Of a DNA stretch of 64,000 nt, positions 10,443 to 18,942 are shown in pieces. The DNA is from Polaromonas sp. Its GTDB lineage: Bacteria > Pseudomonadota > Gammaproteobacteria > Burkholderiales > Burkholderiaceae_C. Within the stretch, counting starts at the first letter, position 1. The number at the start of each line of letters is the position of its first letter. Where the stretch lies: the NCBI RefSeq assembly GCF_029945685.1, contig NZ_JAQSDA010000025.1, positions 1-64,000 of the forward strand, in the 5' to 3' direction. The notes beneath the pieces were generated by a model. That model was given only the letters and a program-made list of their open reading frames with translations, did not search any database and was not told where the DNA came from. The position numbers and the translations under genes were made by a program.

Positions 10443-12404
10443 ATGCCTTCCTCTTCGACCGACCCCCTGGATCCCGGCGGCAGCACACCTGGCGGGGCAG
10501 CGGCCCTGCTGGCGGGTTTGCTGGAATCCGCCATGGACGCCATCATCACCGTGGACGAGCAGCAGCGGATCGTCATGTACAACCATGCGGCGGAACAGGT
10601 CTTCGGCTGGTCGCGGCAAGAGGTGTTGCTGCAGCCCCTCGAGAAGCTGATGCCCGAGCGTTTTCGCGCGGGTCATGCCCAGAACGTCGAGCGTTTCGGC
10701 AACACCGGCGTGACTTCCCGGCGCATGGGCGGGCGCCGGGTCATCCATGGCCTGCGTCGCAATGGCGAGGAGTTTCCCCTCGACGCCTCGATCTCCGTGC
10801 TCCAGACAGCCGAGGGCAAGCTTTACACGACCATCGTTCGCGACATCACCGAACTCGACCGTCTTCAGCGGGAGCAGGCCGACAATGACGCCCGCCTGCG
10901 CGAAAGCCAGCGCCGCCTGCAGGCGGCGCAGCGCCTTGCACGCATTGGCTACTGGCAGATTGATCTCGACACCAACCTGATGTGGTGGTGCGATCAGGCC
11001 TGTGACGTGCTTGGTGTGGAGCGTTCGCTGCTGGACGCTTCCTATGACGGGCTGCTCCGGCTGATCCACCCCGGTGACCGCCAGGCTTTCGCTGCTGCAC
11101 GTGACGCAGCCGTCCAGGCCGCATCGCCGCTTGATGCCGAGTTCCGGGTGATCACGGGTTCGGGTGGAGAACGCTGGATCCATCTGCTCGGCTGGATCGA
11201 AGGTGAGGGCCAGGGGGAGGAATCGCCGGCTCGCCGGCGTACCGGTTTGATCAGGGAGATCTCCAGCCGCAAGCGTTCCGAAGGACTGATTGCCCGCAGT
11301 CTTGAACTGCTCAACCGCACCGGAGCGTTGGCCAAGGTGGGCGGCTGGGAGGTGGTGATGGCGTCCACGGCAACCTATTGCTCCGACGAGATTTACCGCA
11401 TCCATGAGATTGACCCCTCGGCGGCCATCACCCTGGAGGGTCTTCTCGGCTTTTACGCCGCTGAAGCGCAGCCCGCGATTCGCGCCGCGGTAGACGCTGC
11501 CCTGCAGCACGGCGCTTCGTGGGACCTGGATCTCCCGCTTCTCACGGCCAAAGGCAGGCGCATCTGGATTCGGACGCAGGGGCAGGCCATCCTGCAGGAC
11601 GGCACGGTGGTGCGACTTTTTGGCGTGTTGCAGGACATCACTGAAATCAAGGCAGCCGAAGCCGCCTTGCGAGTTTCGAACCACGACCTCGAGGCCTTTT
11701 CGTATTCGGTCTCCCATGACCTTCGCTCGCCGCTCAATTCCATCAACGGCTTCAGCCATTTGCTGGCCGGAAAAGTAGCCGGCACCCTGGACGCGCAAGG
11801 GGAGCATTACCTGGCGCGCATCCAGGCCGGCACGCAGCAAATGGGGCAATTGATCGACGGTCTGCTTTCGCTCGCCGAGGTCTCACGTGCCTTGCTGGGC
11901 GGCGCGCCGGTGGACCTGTCCGTCATGGCTCGCGCCATTCTGGACGATTGGCAGGTACGCGAGCCGGGGCGTCATGTGGTGGTGCAGGTTGAAAAGGGCC
12001 TGCAGAGCCGTGGCGACGCCCGGCTCCTGCGGGCGGCGATGGAAAATCTGCTGGAAAATGCCTGGAAGTTCACCTCGAAAAAGGCCCTGGCCGAAATCAC
12101 TGTCGGCCACAAACCCGGCGCGGACGGTCTGCCGGTGTTTTTTGTCAGCGACAACGGTGCCGGCTTCGACATGGCCTATGTCAACAAGCTGTTTACTCCG
12201 TTCCAGCGTTTGCACGGCGTCACGGAGTTTCCCGGCATGGGTATTGGCCTGGCCACCGTCAGCCGCGTGATTGCGCGGCACGGCGGCCGCCTGTGGGCCG
12301 AGGCGGCGCCGGAGCGCGGGGCCACTTTTTTCTTTACCCTGCCAGGCAGCGCGGTTGTGGCGAGCGGCGGCACCGACAGCGCCACGCAGACAGGCCCTGG
12401 TTGA
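10443..12404 (+). CDS. PAS-domain sensor histidine kinase
   Basis: This 653-residue kinase has no transmembrane segment and is probably cytoplasmic. It carries three PAS/PAC units in a row (about residues 20-135, 150-265 and 285-400), a HisKA dimerisation helix with SVSHDLRSPLNSINGFSHLL holding the phospho-accepting His, and a HATPase_c domain (N box NLLENAWKF, then DNGAGFD and GMGIGLATV). This architecture resembles light- or redox-sensing phytochrome-family kinases without the GAF part. No response regulator is adjacent, so its partner is elsewhere. ATG 10443 is preferred over the upstream TTG at 10359. Confidence 0.88.
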   Translation: MPSSSTDPLDPGGSTPGGAAALLAGLLESAMDAIITVDEQQRIVMYNHAAEQVFGWSRQEVLLQPLEKLMPERFRAGHAQNVERFGNTGVTSRRMGGRRVIHGLRRNGEEFPLDASISVLQTAEGKLYTTIVRDITELDRLQREQADNDARLRESQRRLQAAQRLARIGYWQIDLDTNLMWWCDQACDVLGVERSLLDASYDGLLRLIHPGDRQAFAAARDAAVQAASPLDAEFRVITGSGGERWIHLLGWIEGEGQGEESPARRRTGLIREISSRKRSEGLIARSLELLNRTGALAKVGGWEVVMASTATYCSDEIYRIHEIDPSAAITLEGLLGFYAAEAQPAIRAAVDAALQHGASWDLDLPLLTAKGRRIWIRTQGQAILQDGTVVRLFGVLQDITEIKAAEAALRVSNHDLEAFSYSVSHDLRSPLNSINGFSHLLAGKVAGTLDAQGEHYLARIQAGTQQMGQLIDGLLSLAEVSRALLGGAPVDLSVMARAILDDWQVREPGRHVVVQVEKGLQSRGDARLLRAAMENLLENAWKFTSKKALAEITVGHKPGADGLPVFFVSDNGAGFDMAYVNKLFTPFQRLHGVTEFPGMGIGLATVSRVIARHGGRLWAEAAPERGATFFFTLPGSAVVASGGTDSATQTGPG

Positions 12405-12526
12405 TCTTCAGCGCTGACGGCACCGGGTTACCTGGTACCGAGCCGGCGGCAAAAGCGTGCAGCTTTGGGTTCAGCATGGCGCTGAAAGGCTGCAGGCTGA
12501 GAAGGTGCTGGCCCTGGGCAAACATG

Positions 12527-13051
12527 TCAGCGGACGCGGGCATCGCCCTGCAGGGTTTGCGGCCTGGCCTTGCCGGCCGACAGCAGCCAGCGCAATACCC
12601 GCACGCGCGCCGGCCAGGGCACCACCAGCGGCGTGTTGCCGACGGCACGCTGAGCCTGGGACAGCGCGTCCTCCACGCAGGCGTTGTGCAGGTGACGAAT
12701 TGCCAGTTCCCAGATCAGGGTGGCGCGGCCCTGGGTTTCCATTTCAATGCGGTGCTCCAGCACGCAGTCTTCTGCAGTGGCGCCCAGCACCGTGAAGCTG
12801 TGCCAGCCCCTGAAGCCCTCGGGCTCGGTGAACTGGAAGCGAACCGACTCGCCCGGCGTGTAGGCCGTCACAAAGTAGCGAATGGGTCCGTGCCCGCCCG
12901 CAGCGCCCACAGCCAGTGGCCGGTCGAGCGTCATGCGCGGCCAATCAGGTGGCCACACGCGGTCGGCCTGCGAGCCCAGCGATGCCATCAGCAGGGCCAC
13001 CTGCGCCGGCGTGGCTTCCAGCCGCCGCTGGTGGACGTTCACAATGTTCAT
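12527..13051 (-). CDS. SRPBCC (START-like) family protein
   Basis: The 174-residue protein has the helix-grip pattern of the SRPBCC superfamily. An N-terminal helix after LEATPAQVALLMASLG is followed by antiparallel strands (GPIRYFVTAYTPGESVRFQF, FRGWHSFTVLG, CVLEHRIEME) and a long C-terminal helix (WELAIRHLHNACVEDALS). Such proteins bind hydrophobic ligands. The ATG overlaps the end of the dienelactone hydrolase-like gene upstream by four bases, so the two are co-translated. The ligand and pathway are unknown. Confidence 0.72.
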   Translation of the reverse strand: MNIVNVHQRRLEATPAQVALLMASLGSQADRVWPPDWPRMTLDRPLAVGAAGGHGPIRYFVTAYTPGESVRFQFTEPEGFRGWHSFTVLGATAEDCVLEHRIEMETQGRATLIWELAIRHLHNACVEDALSQAQRAVGNTPLVVPWPARVRVLRWLLSAGKARPQTLQGDARVR

Positions 13052-13803
13052 GCGTCACTCCTTGCGTTGTTGAGCTGCAGCGTGCGCCTGAACAGGTCAA
13101 ACAGCCGCTCCCAGTGCCGCTCGGCGGCTGACTGGTGGTAAATGCCGGCCCGCCGGGGAAAAACAAAACCGTGCTCGGTGCCCGGGTACCACTCAATGCG
13201 GTGGGGCGTGCCGCCGGCGACCAGCGCTTGCTGCAGCGCCTGCACGATCTCGGGCGGTGCCCAGCGGTCGGTTTCGGCGCAGGCAAAGTAGCTTTCGCAG
13301 CGGATCATCGGCGCCATCCGGTGCGGGGAGTCGTCGCGCTCGGTCACCAGGTTGGCGCCGTGAATGCAGGCAATGCCGCTGATGCGGTCGGGCAGGGCAG
13401 CGGCGGCCGCCATCACGAACGGGCCGCTCATGCAGTAGCCCACCGCGCCCACGCGGCTGGCGTCGGCCTCTGGCTGCGTGTCTACAAAACGCAGCATGGC
13501 CTCGGTGTCGCGCACCACCATGGCGTTGGTGAGCGAGTTCATGTGTTCAAACATCACGGCCATCGCCGGCTCTGTGCGTTCGGTCAGCCAGAAATCGCGC
13601 GAGCGCCGGTAATACAGGTTGGGCAGTACCACGTAATAGCCGACCGCGGCAATACGCCGCGCCATGTCGTGCAGTTCCTCCCGCTTGCCGGGCGCGTCCA
13701 TGTAAAACAGCACCACCGGGTGTGGCCCGCCTTCTTCGGGGTACACCACAAAACTGTTCATGGCGCCATCGGCGCCGGAGATGTCAATGTGTTGCTCAAT
13801 CAT
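13048..13803 (-). CDS. Dienelactone hydrolase family protein
   Basis: The 251-residue alpha/beta hydrolase has the dienelactone hydrolase triad: Cys124 in GYCMSG, Asp179 in AETDRW and His211 in GTEHGF. A Cys nucleophile is normal in this family, which opens cyclic lactones, for example in chloroaromatic breakdown. The start at 13803 gives the family N-terminus. It is translationally coupled to the SRPBCC gene downstream and lies 9 bp after a small membrane protein gene. The natural substrate cannot be named; no other aromatic-pathway gene is nearby. Confidence 0.88.
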   Translation of the reverse strand: MIEQHIDISGADGAMNSFVVYPEEGGPHPVVLFYMDAPGKREELHDMARRIAAVGYYVVLPNLYYRRSRDFWLTERTEPAMAVMFEHMNSLTNAMVVRDTEAMLRFVDTQPEADASRVGAVGYCMSGPFVMAAAAALPDRISGIACIHGANLVTERDDSPHRMAPMIRCESYFACAETDRWAPPEIVQALQQALVAGGTPHRIEWYPGTEHGFVFPRRAGIYHQSAAERHWERLFDLFRRTLQLNNARSDA

Positions 13804-13812
13804 GGATGCGCC

Positions 13813-14229
13813 TCAAACAAAATAAGCCAGCAGCCCCAGGCCATAGAGCACCGTGGCCAGCAAAATGCCGTGAAAAGGAATACTGAACCAGTACACCTTG
13901 CCCAGCACCACATAGGCCACCAGCAACAGCAGACCCAGCCCCAGCAGGAAAAATGACTGGAACAGAAACAACGGATGCAGCAGTGCCAGGTAAGCCCATA
14001 CCGCGCCGAAAAGCATGGCGCCGAAGGAATGGCTGGCGTTAAAACCTGTCCAGGCCCGCCACATCGTCGTCTCGCGGCTGATCACCGGCGAGACCGCCAT
14101 CATCCTGGCCTTGAGCGCCGGGTCGCGCGGGTCGAATTTCGGCCCCTTGAAGGTAAAAACCAGGTGCATCATGCCCAGCCCGAAAAGGACGGCTGCACTG
14201 GCGGCAATGAAGAAGGCAGGTGTGATCAT
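13813..14229 (-). CDS. Small four-helix membrane protein, unknown function
   Basis: The 138-residue protein has about four hydrophobic segments: FIAASAAVLFGLGMMHLVF at the start, then around residues 65-85, 90-112 and 118-138. A conserved-looking loop (FKGPKFDPRDPALKARM) follows the first. The start was set at ATG 14229, where the first membrane helix begins; a longer reading has non-protein-like sequence. It lies first in a three-gene minus-strand unit with the dienelactone hydrolase-like and SRPBCC genes. I recognise no named family. Confidence 0.7.
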   Translation of the reverse strand: MITPAFFIAASAAVLFGLGMMHLVFTFKGPKFDPRDPALKARMMAVSPVISRETTMWRAWTGFNASHSFGAMLFGAVWAYLALLHPLFLFQSFFLLGLGLLLLVAYVVLGKVYWFSIPFHGILLATVLYGLGLLAYFV

Positions 14230-14356
14230 GCCTCCATTCTGCCGCCGCCTTGCCCGGCTGCAAAGCAGGCAGACCCCGCGCGGCACCGTTGCCCGCCCCC
14301 AAGCAGGAAGGCGGCGCCCAAATTGGCGACAATGCACAGCAGAAAGAGAGACCACC

Positions 14357-15553
14357 ATGCCCCTGCCATTTGCCGACCGCCTCAACAACGTTGAAACCTC
14401 CGCCATCCGCGAACTGTTCAAGCTGCTGGGCAAGCCCGGCATCATCAGCTTTGCCGGCGGCTTTCCCGACAGCGCCATGTTCGACGTGGCCGGCATCCAG
14501 GAGGCCGTCAATCTGGCGTTGACGGAAGAGCCCGGGGCCGCGCTGCAATACGGCGCCACCGAAGGCTACACCCCACTGCGCGAACAGCTCGCTGCCTTCA
14601 TGGGCAGCAAGGACGTGAGCGTGGCTCCCGACGGTCTGATCGTCACCACCGGCAGCCAGCAGGCGCTGGACCTGCTGGGCAAAACCATGATCGACCCCGG
14701 CGACAAGGTGATTGTGGAAGGCCCGACCTTTCTGGCCACCATCCAGTGTTTCAGGCTTTACGGTGCCGACCTGGTCAGCGCCCCGGTGGACGCCAACGGC
14801 GTGGACACCGACGCGCTGGAAAAACTCATGGCCGAACATAGACCGAAGTTTGTGTATTTGATTCCCACCTTCGGCAACCCCAGCGGCGCCATGCTGAGCC
14901 TGGAGCGCCGCAAGAAGGTGCTGGCCCTGGCCGTCAAGTACAACACCCTGATCGTCGAGGACGACCCGTACGGCGACCTCTACTTCAACGAAGCGCCGCC
15001 CCCCAGCATCCTGAGCTTGAGCAAAGACGTGCCCGGCAGCCGCGAACTGATCGCCCACTGCGGCAGCATGAGCAAAGTCTTGAGCCCTGGCCTGCGCGTG
15101 GGCTGGATGATCGGCCCCGCCGAACTGCTGGCCAAGGCGACCATGTGCAAACAGTTCAGCGACGCCCACACCAGCACCTTTGCCCAGGCGACGGCCGCGC
15201 AATACCTGAAAGCCGGCCGCATGCCCGCCACCCTGGCCCGCGTGCGCAAGGTGTACGGCGAACGCGCCGTGGCCATGGGCGCCGCGCTCAAACGTGAACT
15301 GGGTGACGCGGTCGAGTTCACGCAACCGCAGGGCGGCCTGTTCTTCTGGGCCCGGCTCACGGGCGCAGGCGGCAAGGCCAAAGACGCCGGCGAGTTTGCG
15401 AAGAAGGCGATCGAGCAGGGCGTCGCCTTTGTGCCGGGGGCGCCGTTTTATGCTGGGAATCCGGACATGGCGACCTTCAGGCTTAGTTTCGCTACTGCGG
15501 ACGTCGCAAAAATCAACGAAGGAATGCAGCGGCTCAAGCAGGCGATTGCGTGA
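14357..15553 (+). CDS. PLP-dependent aminotransferase, class I/II (2-aminoadipate type)
   Basis: The 398-residue aminotransferase has fold-type I features. These are the SFAGGFPD opening seen in LysN/2-aminoadipate aminotransferases and ARO8/KAT relatives, YGATEGYTPLREQLA, TTGSQQALDLLGK for cofactor phosphate binding, PTFGNPSG, and Lys240 in GSMSKVLSPGLRVGW forming the Schiff base. The substrate could be a branched, aromatic or aminoadipate amino acid. ATG 14357 follows a GAAAGAGAG ribosome site. The stop overlaps the next start by one base (TGATG). Confidence 0.9.
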   Translation: MPLPFADRLNNVETSAIRELFKLLGKPGIISFAGGFPDSAMFDVAGIQEAVNLALTEEPGAALQYGATEGYTPLREQLAAFMGSKDVSVAPDGLIVTTGSQQALDLLGKTMIDPGDKVIVEGPTFLATIQCFRLYGADLVSAPVDANGVDTDALEKLMAEHRPKFVYLIPTFGNPSGAMLSLERRKKVLALAVKYNTLIVEDDPYGDLYFNEAPPPSILSLSKDVPGSRELIAHCGSMSKVLSPGLRVGWMIGPAELLAKATMCKQFSDAHTSTFAQATAAQYLKAGRMPATLARVRKVYGERAVAMGAALKRELGDAVEFTQPQGGLFFWARLTGAGGKAKDAGEFAKKAIEQGVAFVPGAPFYAGNPDMATFRLSFATADVAKINEGMQRLKQAIA

Positions 15554-15939
15554 TGAAGAAGGCGCTTGCCTTCGCGGCAGTCCTTGTCGCCGCCGCGGCA
15601 GCGATGGTGCAGGCTCAGCCGGTGACAGGCGCAAACGACCCTTCCAGTGCGATGCCATCCCTGGCTGCCAACGCCCGACCCGAAAAGCCTTTGTCGCCGG
15701 AATATCCGGCGAGGGCCAAACGCCTGGAGCAAGAGGGCCTGGTGATGGTCAGTTTGAGGGTGCTGGCCAGCGGTGTCGTCACCGACGCCCAGGTGCGCTC
15801 CAGCTCGGGGTATGTGTTGCTCGACGAAGCGGCGTTGCACTACTTGCGCGACGCGAAGTTTGTTCCGGCGCGGGACCAAAGCGGGGCGCCGGTGGACAGC
15901 CTGGTGCAGATTCCAGTGAGCTTCGTGTTGCAGGACTAG
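15553..15939 (+). CDS. Exported TonB C-terminal domain protein
   Basis: The 128-residue protein has a signal peptide (KKALAFAAVLVAAAAAMVQA) followed by a TonB C-terminal-like domain. PLSPEYPARAKRLEQEGLVMVSLRVLASGVVTDAQVRSSSG is the expected pattern; only YPARAKRLEQEG and VTDAQVRSSSG are needed to recognise it. It lacks the long Pro/Lys linker of true TonB, so it is more likely a periplasmic relative than an energy transducer. Its start overlaps the aminotransferase stop, and a strong terminator follows. Confidence 0.8.
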   Translation: MKKALAFAAVLVAAAAAMVQAQPVTGANDPSSAMPSLAANARPEKPLSPEYPARAKRLEQEGLVMVSLRVLASGVVTDAQVRSSSGYVLLDEAALHYLRDAKFVPARDQSGAPVDSLVQIPVSFVLQD

Positions 15940-15962
15940 AGGCGTTCAGCCGCTGCAATAGA

Positions 15963-15996
15963 AAAAAAGCCAGCTACGGCGACGTAGCAGGCTTTT
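15963..15996. terminator. Bidirectional rho-independent terminator
   Basis: AAAAAGCC-A-GCTACG, loop GCGA, CGTAGC-A-GGCTTTTT. The A run on the left and T run on the right let it work for the plus-strand TonB-like gene and the minus-strand 57-aa gene. Confidence 0.85.
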
Positions 15997-16035
15997 TGTC
16001 TTGACAGGGCCGGGCCCCGTTGCTCAGCCCGGAAG

Positions 16036-16209
16036 TTATTCGTCCTTGTCAGCCGTCTCTGCGTTGGTGTCGGGTTTGTCCGTGGTTTCGAGATGTGGTT
16101 TCTTGCCGGGCTGAACGCCATGTTCTGCGCCGGGAGCGATCTCTTCGCCGCGGTGTTTCTTTTTCTGCTGAACTTTTTTGTCCGGGGCAATGTTGCGTGG
16201 GTCTGTCAT
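16036..16209 (-). CDS. Small highly charged protein (57 aa), unknown
   Basis: A 57-residue frame begins MTDPRNIAPDKKVQQKKKHR and ends ETADKDE. It is rich in Lys, Glu and Asp, has no Cys or hydrophobic segment, and looks intrinsically disordered. CAGGACCCCC precedes the ATG, and a bidirectional terminator lies 40 bp after the stop. The even, protein-like composition and closed ends argue that it is real. I recognise no family. Confidence 0.6.
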   Translation of the reverse strand: MTDPRNIAPDKKVQQKKKHRGEEIAPGAEHGVQPGKKPHLETTDKPDTNAETADKDE

Positions 16210-16584
16210 GGGGGTCCTGTGGTGGTAGTTGGAAATTCAGGCCCTGAGTAGACCTGGACCTCTTCAGTGCATGCGCGGCAAGCGCGGCACTACCCCCGCA
16301 ACACCTGAGCTCCTGTGGGAGAGGTCCCACGTCACGCCGAACCTCAAGAGCGCCGGCCCACTCAAACCACGCGCCGGCAACCGTGGCAAAAAAATACCGA
16401 TAAAAGCGGCGAAAAAATGCAACAGAAGCCGCGCAGCCCATCGGCTGGCTGGTGTCAATTGCTATCAAAGTAGAAGCTGCTTGCGCACGCGGCATAAGGG
16501 CTGGAGGCCGATTTGTAGATGACCACGGCGCAGATACCCGGCGCAAGGCCGGGAAGGCGGGGCGAGCGCTGCCGCCCCGGCAGA
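16210..16584. other. Gene-free stretch
   Basis: I see no convincing gene in this 375-base stretch. It holds the promoter side of the 57-aa gene and repeat R1 copy 3 at its right end. Short open frames here have no recognisable composition. Confidence 0.6.
16459..16517 (+). repeat. Interspersed repeat R1, copy 3
   Basis: A plus-oriented copy: GCTATCAAAGTAGAAGCTGC, TTGCGC, then ATAAGGGCTGGAGGCCGATT. It is close to the family consensus. Confidence 0.85.
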
Positions 16585-17256
16585 TCAGTTTGCTGCGAAA
16601 CAGTAGAACTTGCCTGAGCCGCCCGTGCGGACCAGCGCTTCCTGGCTGCAGCCGGCCGACTGGTGCGAGAAGTTCCATGACTTGGCCCAGTTGTCGGTGT
16701 TGGGGCCAACGCGGTCGTGGTGGCCGACGATGGCCGAGCCGTCGGTGGAGCTGGTCCACGACTTGCAGGTGGTGTCGGTCTGCGGTGCAAAAGCGGTGCC
16801 GTCCGAGCGCGTACCCGTCAGCATGTCATGTTCGTTGGGCGTGTCGCCGCGGCCCTTGATGCCGTTGCCGCGTTCGTCCAGTGCGGTTTCCTTGCCGAGG
16901 TTGTTGCCGTTGTGCAGGTGGTCCAGGTTGCGGGCAATCAGCATGCCCTTGGCGTTGTACCAGGGGCCGTTGCCGATGCGGTCACGCGCGTGGGTGGCGG
17001 CCGCTGCGGGTGCGGTGGCTGTGGCAAAGGTCGGGGGCGTGCTCAGGTAGGCGCGCCAGGTCTTGTTGCCGGCGCCTGCTGCGCTGGCCAGTTTCTGGCA
17101 GTGGGCATCTGCACCAGCCAGGCCGCCCAGGTCGGCGCCTTTGCCGCTGCCCACGCTGGTCACAAAAAAGCTCATCGGGCCGTTTGACGTGGTGGCACAG
17201 GCGGCCAGCAGCGCCAGCGTGGCGCCGGCGGCTGCAAGGGTTCGGAACTTGCGCAT
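16585..17256 (-). CDS. Lipoprotein with endostatin/C-type-lectin-like fold
   Basis: The 223-residue protein has a lipoprotein signal ending LALLAAC, with Cys19 as the acylation site. The mature part has a lectin-like pattern: FFVTSVGSGKGADLGGLAGA followed by DAHCQKLA, TWRAYLST, DRIGNGPWYN, and three paired Cys near the C-terminus (TTCKSWTS, AGCSQEAL, FYCFA). This order, with W and C positions, is typical of bacterial relatives of endostatin/collagen XV-XVIII domains. It is probably anchored in the outer membrane facing the periplasm. The ligand is unknown. Confidence 0.72.
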   Translation of the reverse strand: MRKFRTLAAAGATLALLAACATTSNGPMSFFVTSVGSGKGADLGGLAGADAHCQKLASAAGAGNKTWRAYLSTPPTFATATAPAAAATHARDRIGNGPWYNAKGMLIARNLDHLHNGNNLGKETALDERGNGIKGRGDTPNEHDMLTGTRSDGTAFAPQTDTTCKSWTSSTDGSAIVGHHDRVGPNTDNWAKSWNFSHQSAGCSQEALVRTGGSGKFYCFAAN

Positions 17257-17640
17257 GGTGGATGTCCTTTGAGGTGGGAGGGTGATGGGTAGATGTGGAA
17301 ATGGGTGGGCTGGGATGCGCCGTTCAGGTTTGCTGCTTTCCCGCTGCGATCAGCGCAGGATGATTGAACCGCACTTGGGCTCCTGCTGCATTCGGGATGA
17401 CCCACCCCCCGGGCGCCGTTCGCGCGGCTTTCGCCGGTTTTCCGGTCCACGGGCGCGCTGGCAAACCATCGGCAGCGCCGTTTCGTCCGGCGTCTGCACT
17501 TCACCCGTCGCGCTAAAAGCCGGCCATTTCAGGACAACGGAACGCCCATGCCTTGCGCCGGTACGGGTCGGGCTGGAGTGGACAGTGCTCCGGACTGGCC
17601 GCCGTGGCAGATTTCTGAAGGGGTCTGCCAGCACCTCTAC
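17257..17640. other. Gene-free stretch
   Basis: This 384-base stretch lies between the lipoprotein start and the DUF4389 gene end. It must hold the lipoprotein promoter on the minus strand. I see no gene, repeat family member or clear hairpin with a T run. Confidence 0.55.
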
Positions 17641-17925
17641 TCACAGATCCGCAGGCGGCCAGTCGCTGAAGGGAAAGGGCAGGGTCTCGGTGGCGAAGCA
17701 GACGAAGCCCGCAATCTGCGCCAGGTAGTGGCCCATGCTGCGGCCGAAGCCTTGCAGGCGCGGGTTGGGCTGGTCGGTGAAAAGGGCAAAACCCAGCTGC
17801 AGCAGCGCAACGGCCACCAGCACCCAGGCGGCCAGCTGGAAGGCCGCGCACATCAGCAGCATGAGCAGGGCGCGCACCCACAGTTTGCGTGGCGGTGGCA
17901 GGGTGACGAGGGTGTTGTCGGTCAT
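17641..17925 (-). CDS. DUF4389 family membrane protein
   Basis: The 94-residue protein has two predicted transmembrane helices (about residues 15-50, read as one long or two packed segments). DUF4389 features follow: LFTDQPNPRLQGFGRSMGHY, then FVCFATETLPFPFSDWP. In many proteobacteria this family is an uncharacterised inner-membrane protein. An imperfect FNR/Anr-like site lies about 60 bp upstream, which would fit low-oxygen expression. Function is unknown. Confidence 0.8.
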   Translation of the reverse strand: MTDNTLVTLPPPRKLWVRALLMLLMCAAFQLAAWVLVAVALLQLGFALFTDQPNPRLQGFGRSMGHYLAQIAGFVCFATETLPFPFSDWPPADL

Positions 17926-17978
17926 GTCGGCTCCTTCGGGGTAGTCGGAAATAGTGCACGCCCAAGGCGGCGGCAGGC

Positions 17979-17992
17979 TTGACCTGCATCAA
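17979..17992. promoter_or_regulatory. Imperfect FNR/Anr-type site upstream of DUF4389 gene
   Basis: TTGACCTGCATCAA differs at one position from TTGAT-N4-ATCAA. Its centre is 60.5 bp before the DUF4389 start on the minus strand. An ACTATT sequence lies near where a -10 box would fall for an activator at -41.5. Confidence 0.4.
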
Positions 17993-18202
17993 GCCCTGTT
18001 CCTGAGCGGGTTGTGCGAAAAAATGGTTTCGCCGCAGGCCAGCAGCTGCGCAAACCCGTTCTCCGGCCGGGCAAGTTCTTCTTCTGTTCCCCTTCTTCCA
18101 TTTCTTCTTTCATGACTTATCCTTCGGTCAGGAGGCTCCGCCGCGTTTGGCAGGATGGGGCGTGTGATGAGCGACGAGAACATCAAAAATGGAGGCCCCA
18201 AG

Positions 18203-18628
18203 ATGCTGATGCAGCGCTTCATGGAAAACTACAAAAAAGCCTGGGAAACCAGAGACGAGTTCCTCCTGGCCTCGCTGTTCACCGAAGACGGCCAGTACCA
18301 CAACACGCCGTTTGCGGTGCAGACCGGGCACGCGCAGATCCGGCAGTACTGGCAGCGCGTCAAGCTGCAGACCGACATTGTGCTCACCTTCGACATCCTG
18401 CATGCCGAGGCGCTGCGCGGCATGGCGCACTGGCACACCACCTACCAGGTCACCTCGGAAGAAATGTTTGCGATGTGGGCCGCCTCCACCGGAACCAGCC
18501 AGCTGGCGCGCCAGCCGGGCGACCCCTTGCCGCGCCTGGTGCTCGACGGCGTGGCGGTGGCCGGGTTTGAAGCCGGCGGCCTGTGCCGCGACTTCAGGAT
18601 CTGGTGGCATTCGGTGGTGGCGTCGTAG
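18203..18628 (+). CDS. NTF2-like (SnoaL-type) protein
   Basis: The 141-residue protein has the NTF2/SnoaL-like cone fold pattern: MENYKKAWETRDEFLLASLF helix pair, then FTEDGQYHNTPFA, GHAQIRQYW, and strands ending FRIWWHSV. ATG 18203 was picked because GGAGG sits seven bases upstream; earlier in-frame ATGs at 18155 and 18167 have weaker sites and would add 12-16 residues. The ligand or reaction is unknown. Another NTF2-like gene lies 315 bp downstream with little sequence likeness. Confidence 0.75.
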   Translation: MLMQRFMENYKKAWETRDEFLLASLFTEDGQYHNTPFAVQTGHAQIRQYWQRVKLQTDIVLTFDILHAEALRGMAHWHTTYQVTSEEMFAMWAASTGTSQLARQPGDPLPRLVLDGVAVAGFEAGGLCRDFRIWWHSVVAS

Positions 18629-18942
18629 GCGGCGCCTGTTGCTATTAAAAGCGTAGCTGCTCGCGTCCATTCCGCATGGGCTTGTGCCCGATTTCATTCA
18701 ATAAATTCACCAAACCCGCGCTTGACTGAAGCGCGTGGCTCGAACGTTTCACACGTTCTGCTTCTGCATCGGAGGGGGGCTGGCAACGCCGTTCGGGCCG
18801 CGCACTTGAACAAAGCCAGATGGATTTCCACCGATTCAAACGGCACAAACACGGTGTCGTCGGGGGAGTGCTTGACTTCGAGTGCACTCGAGCTTTTCCA
18901 ATCGGGGTCTTTTCAACTTTTTTGCATGAAAGGGTCCTCAAC
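18629..18942. other. Gene-free stretch with degenerate R1 repeat
   Basis: The left part is a diverged R1 copy. The rest holds a small hairpin (CGAACGTTTCACACGTTCTG) and presumably the promoter for the second NTF2-like gene. I see no gene. Confidence 0.55.
18639..18698 (+). repeat. Interspersed repeat R1, copy 4 (degenerate)
   Basis: GCTATTAAAAGCGTAGCTGC, TCGCG, then GGGCTTGTGCCCGATTTCAT. The order of elements matches the family, but many bases have changed. Confidence 0.6.

Noticed and set aside
8760..11849. A 1029-codon open frame on the minus strand opposite the chemoreceptor and PAS kinase
   Set aside because: It is the antisense of two clear genes. High G/C suppresses stops in one antisense frame, and the translation has no domain-like sequence.
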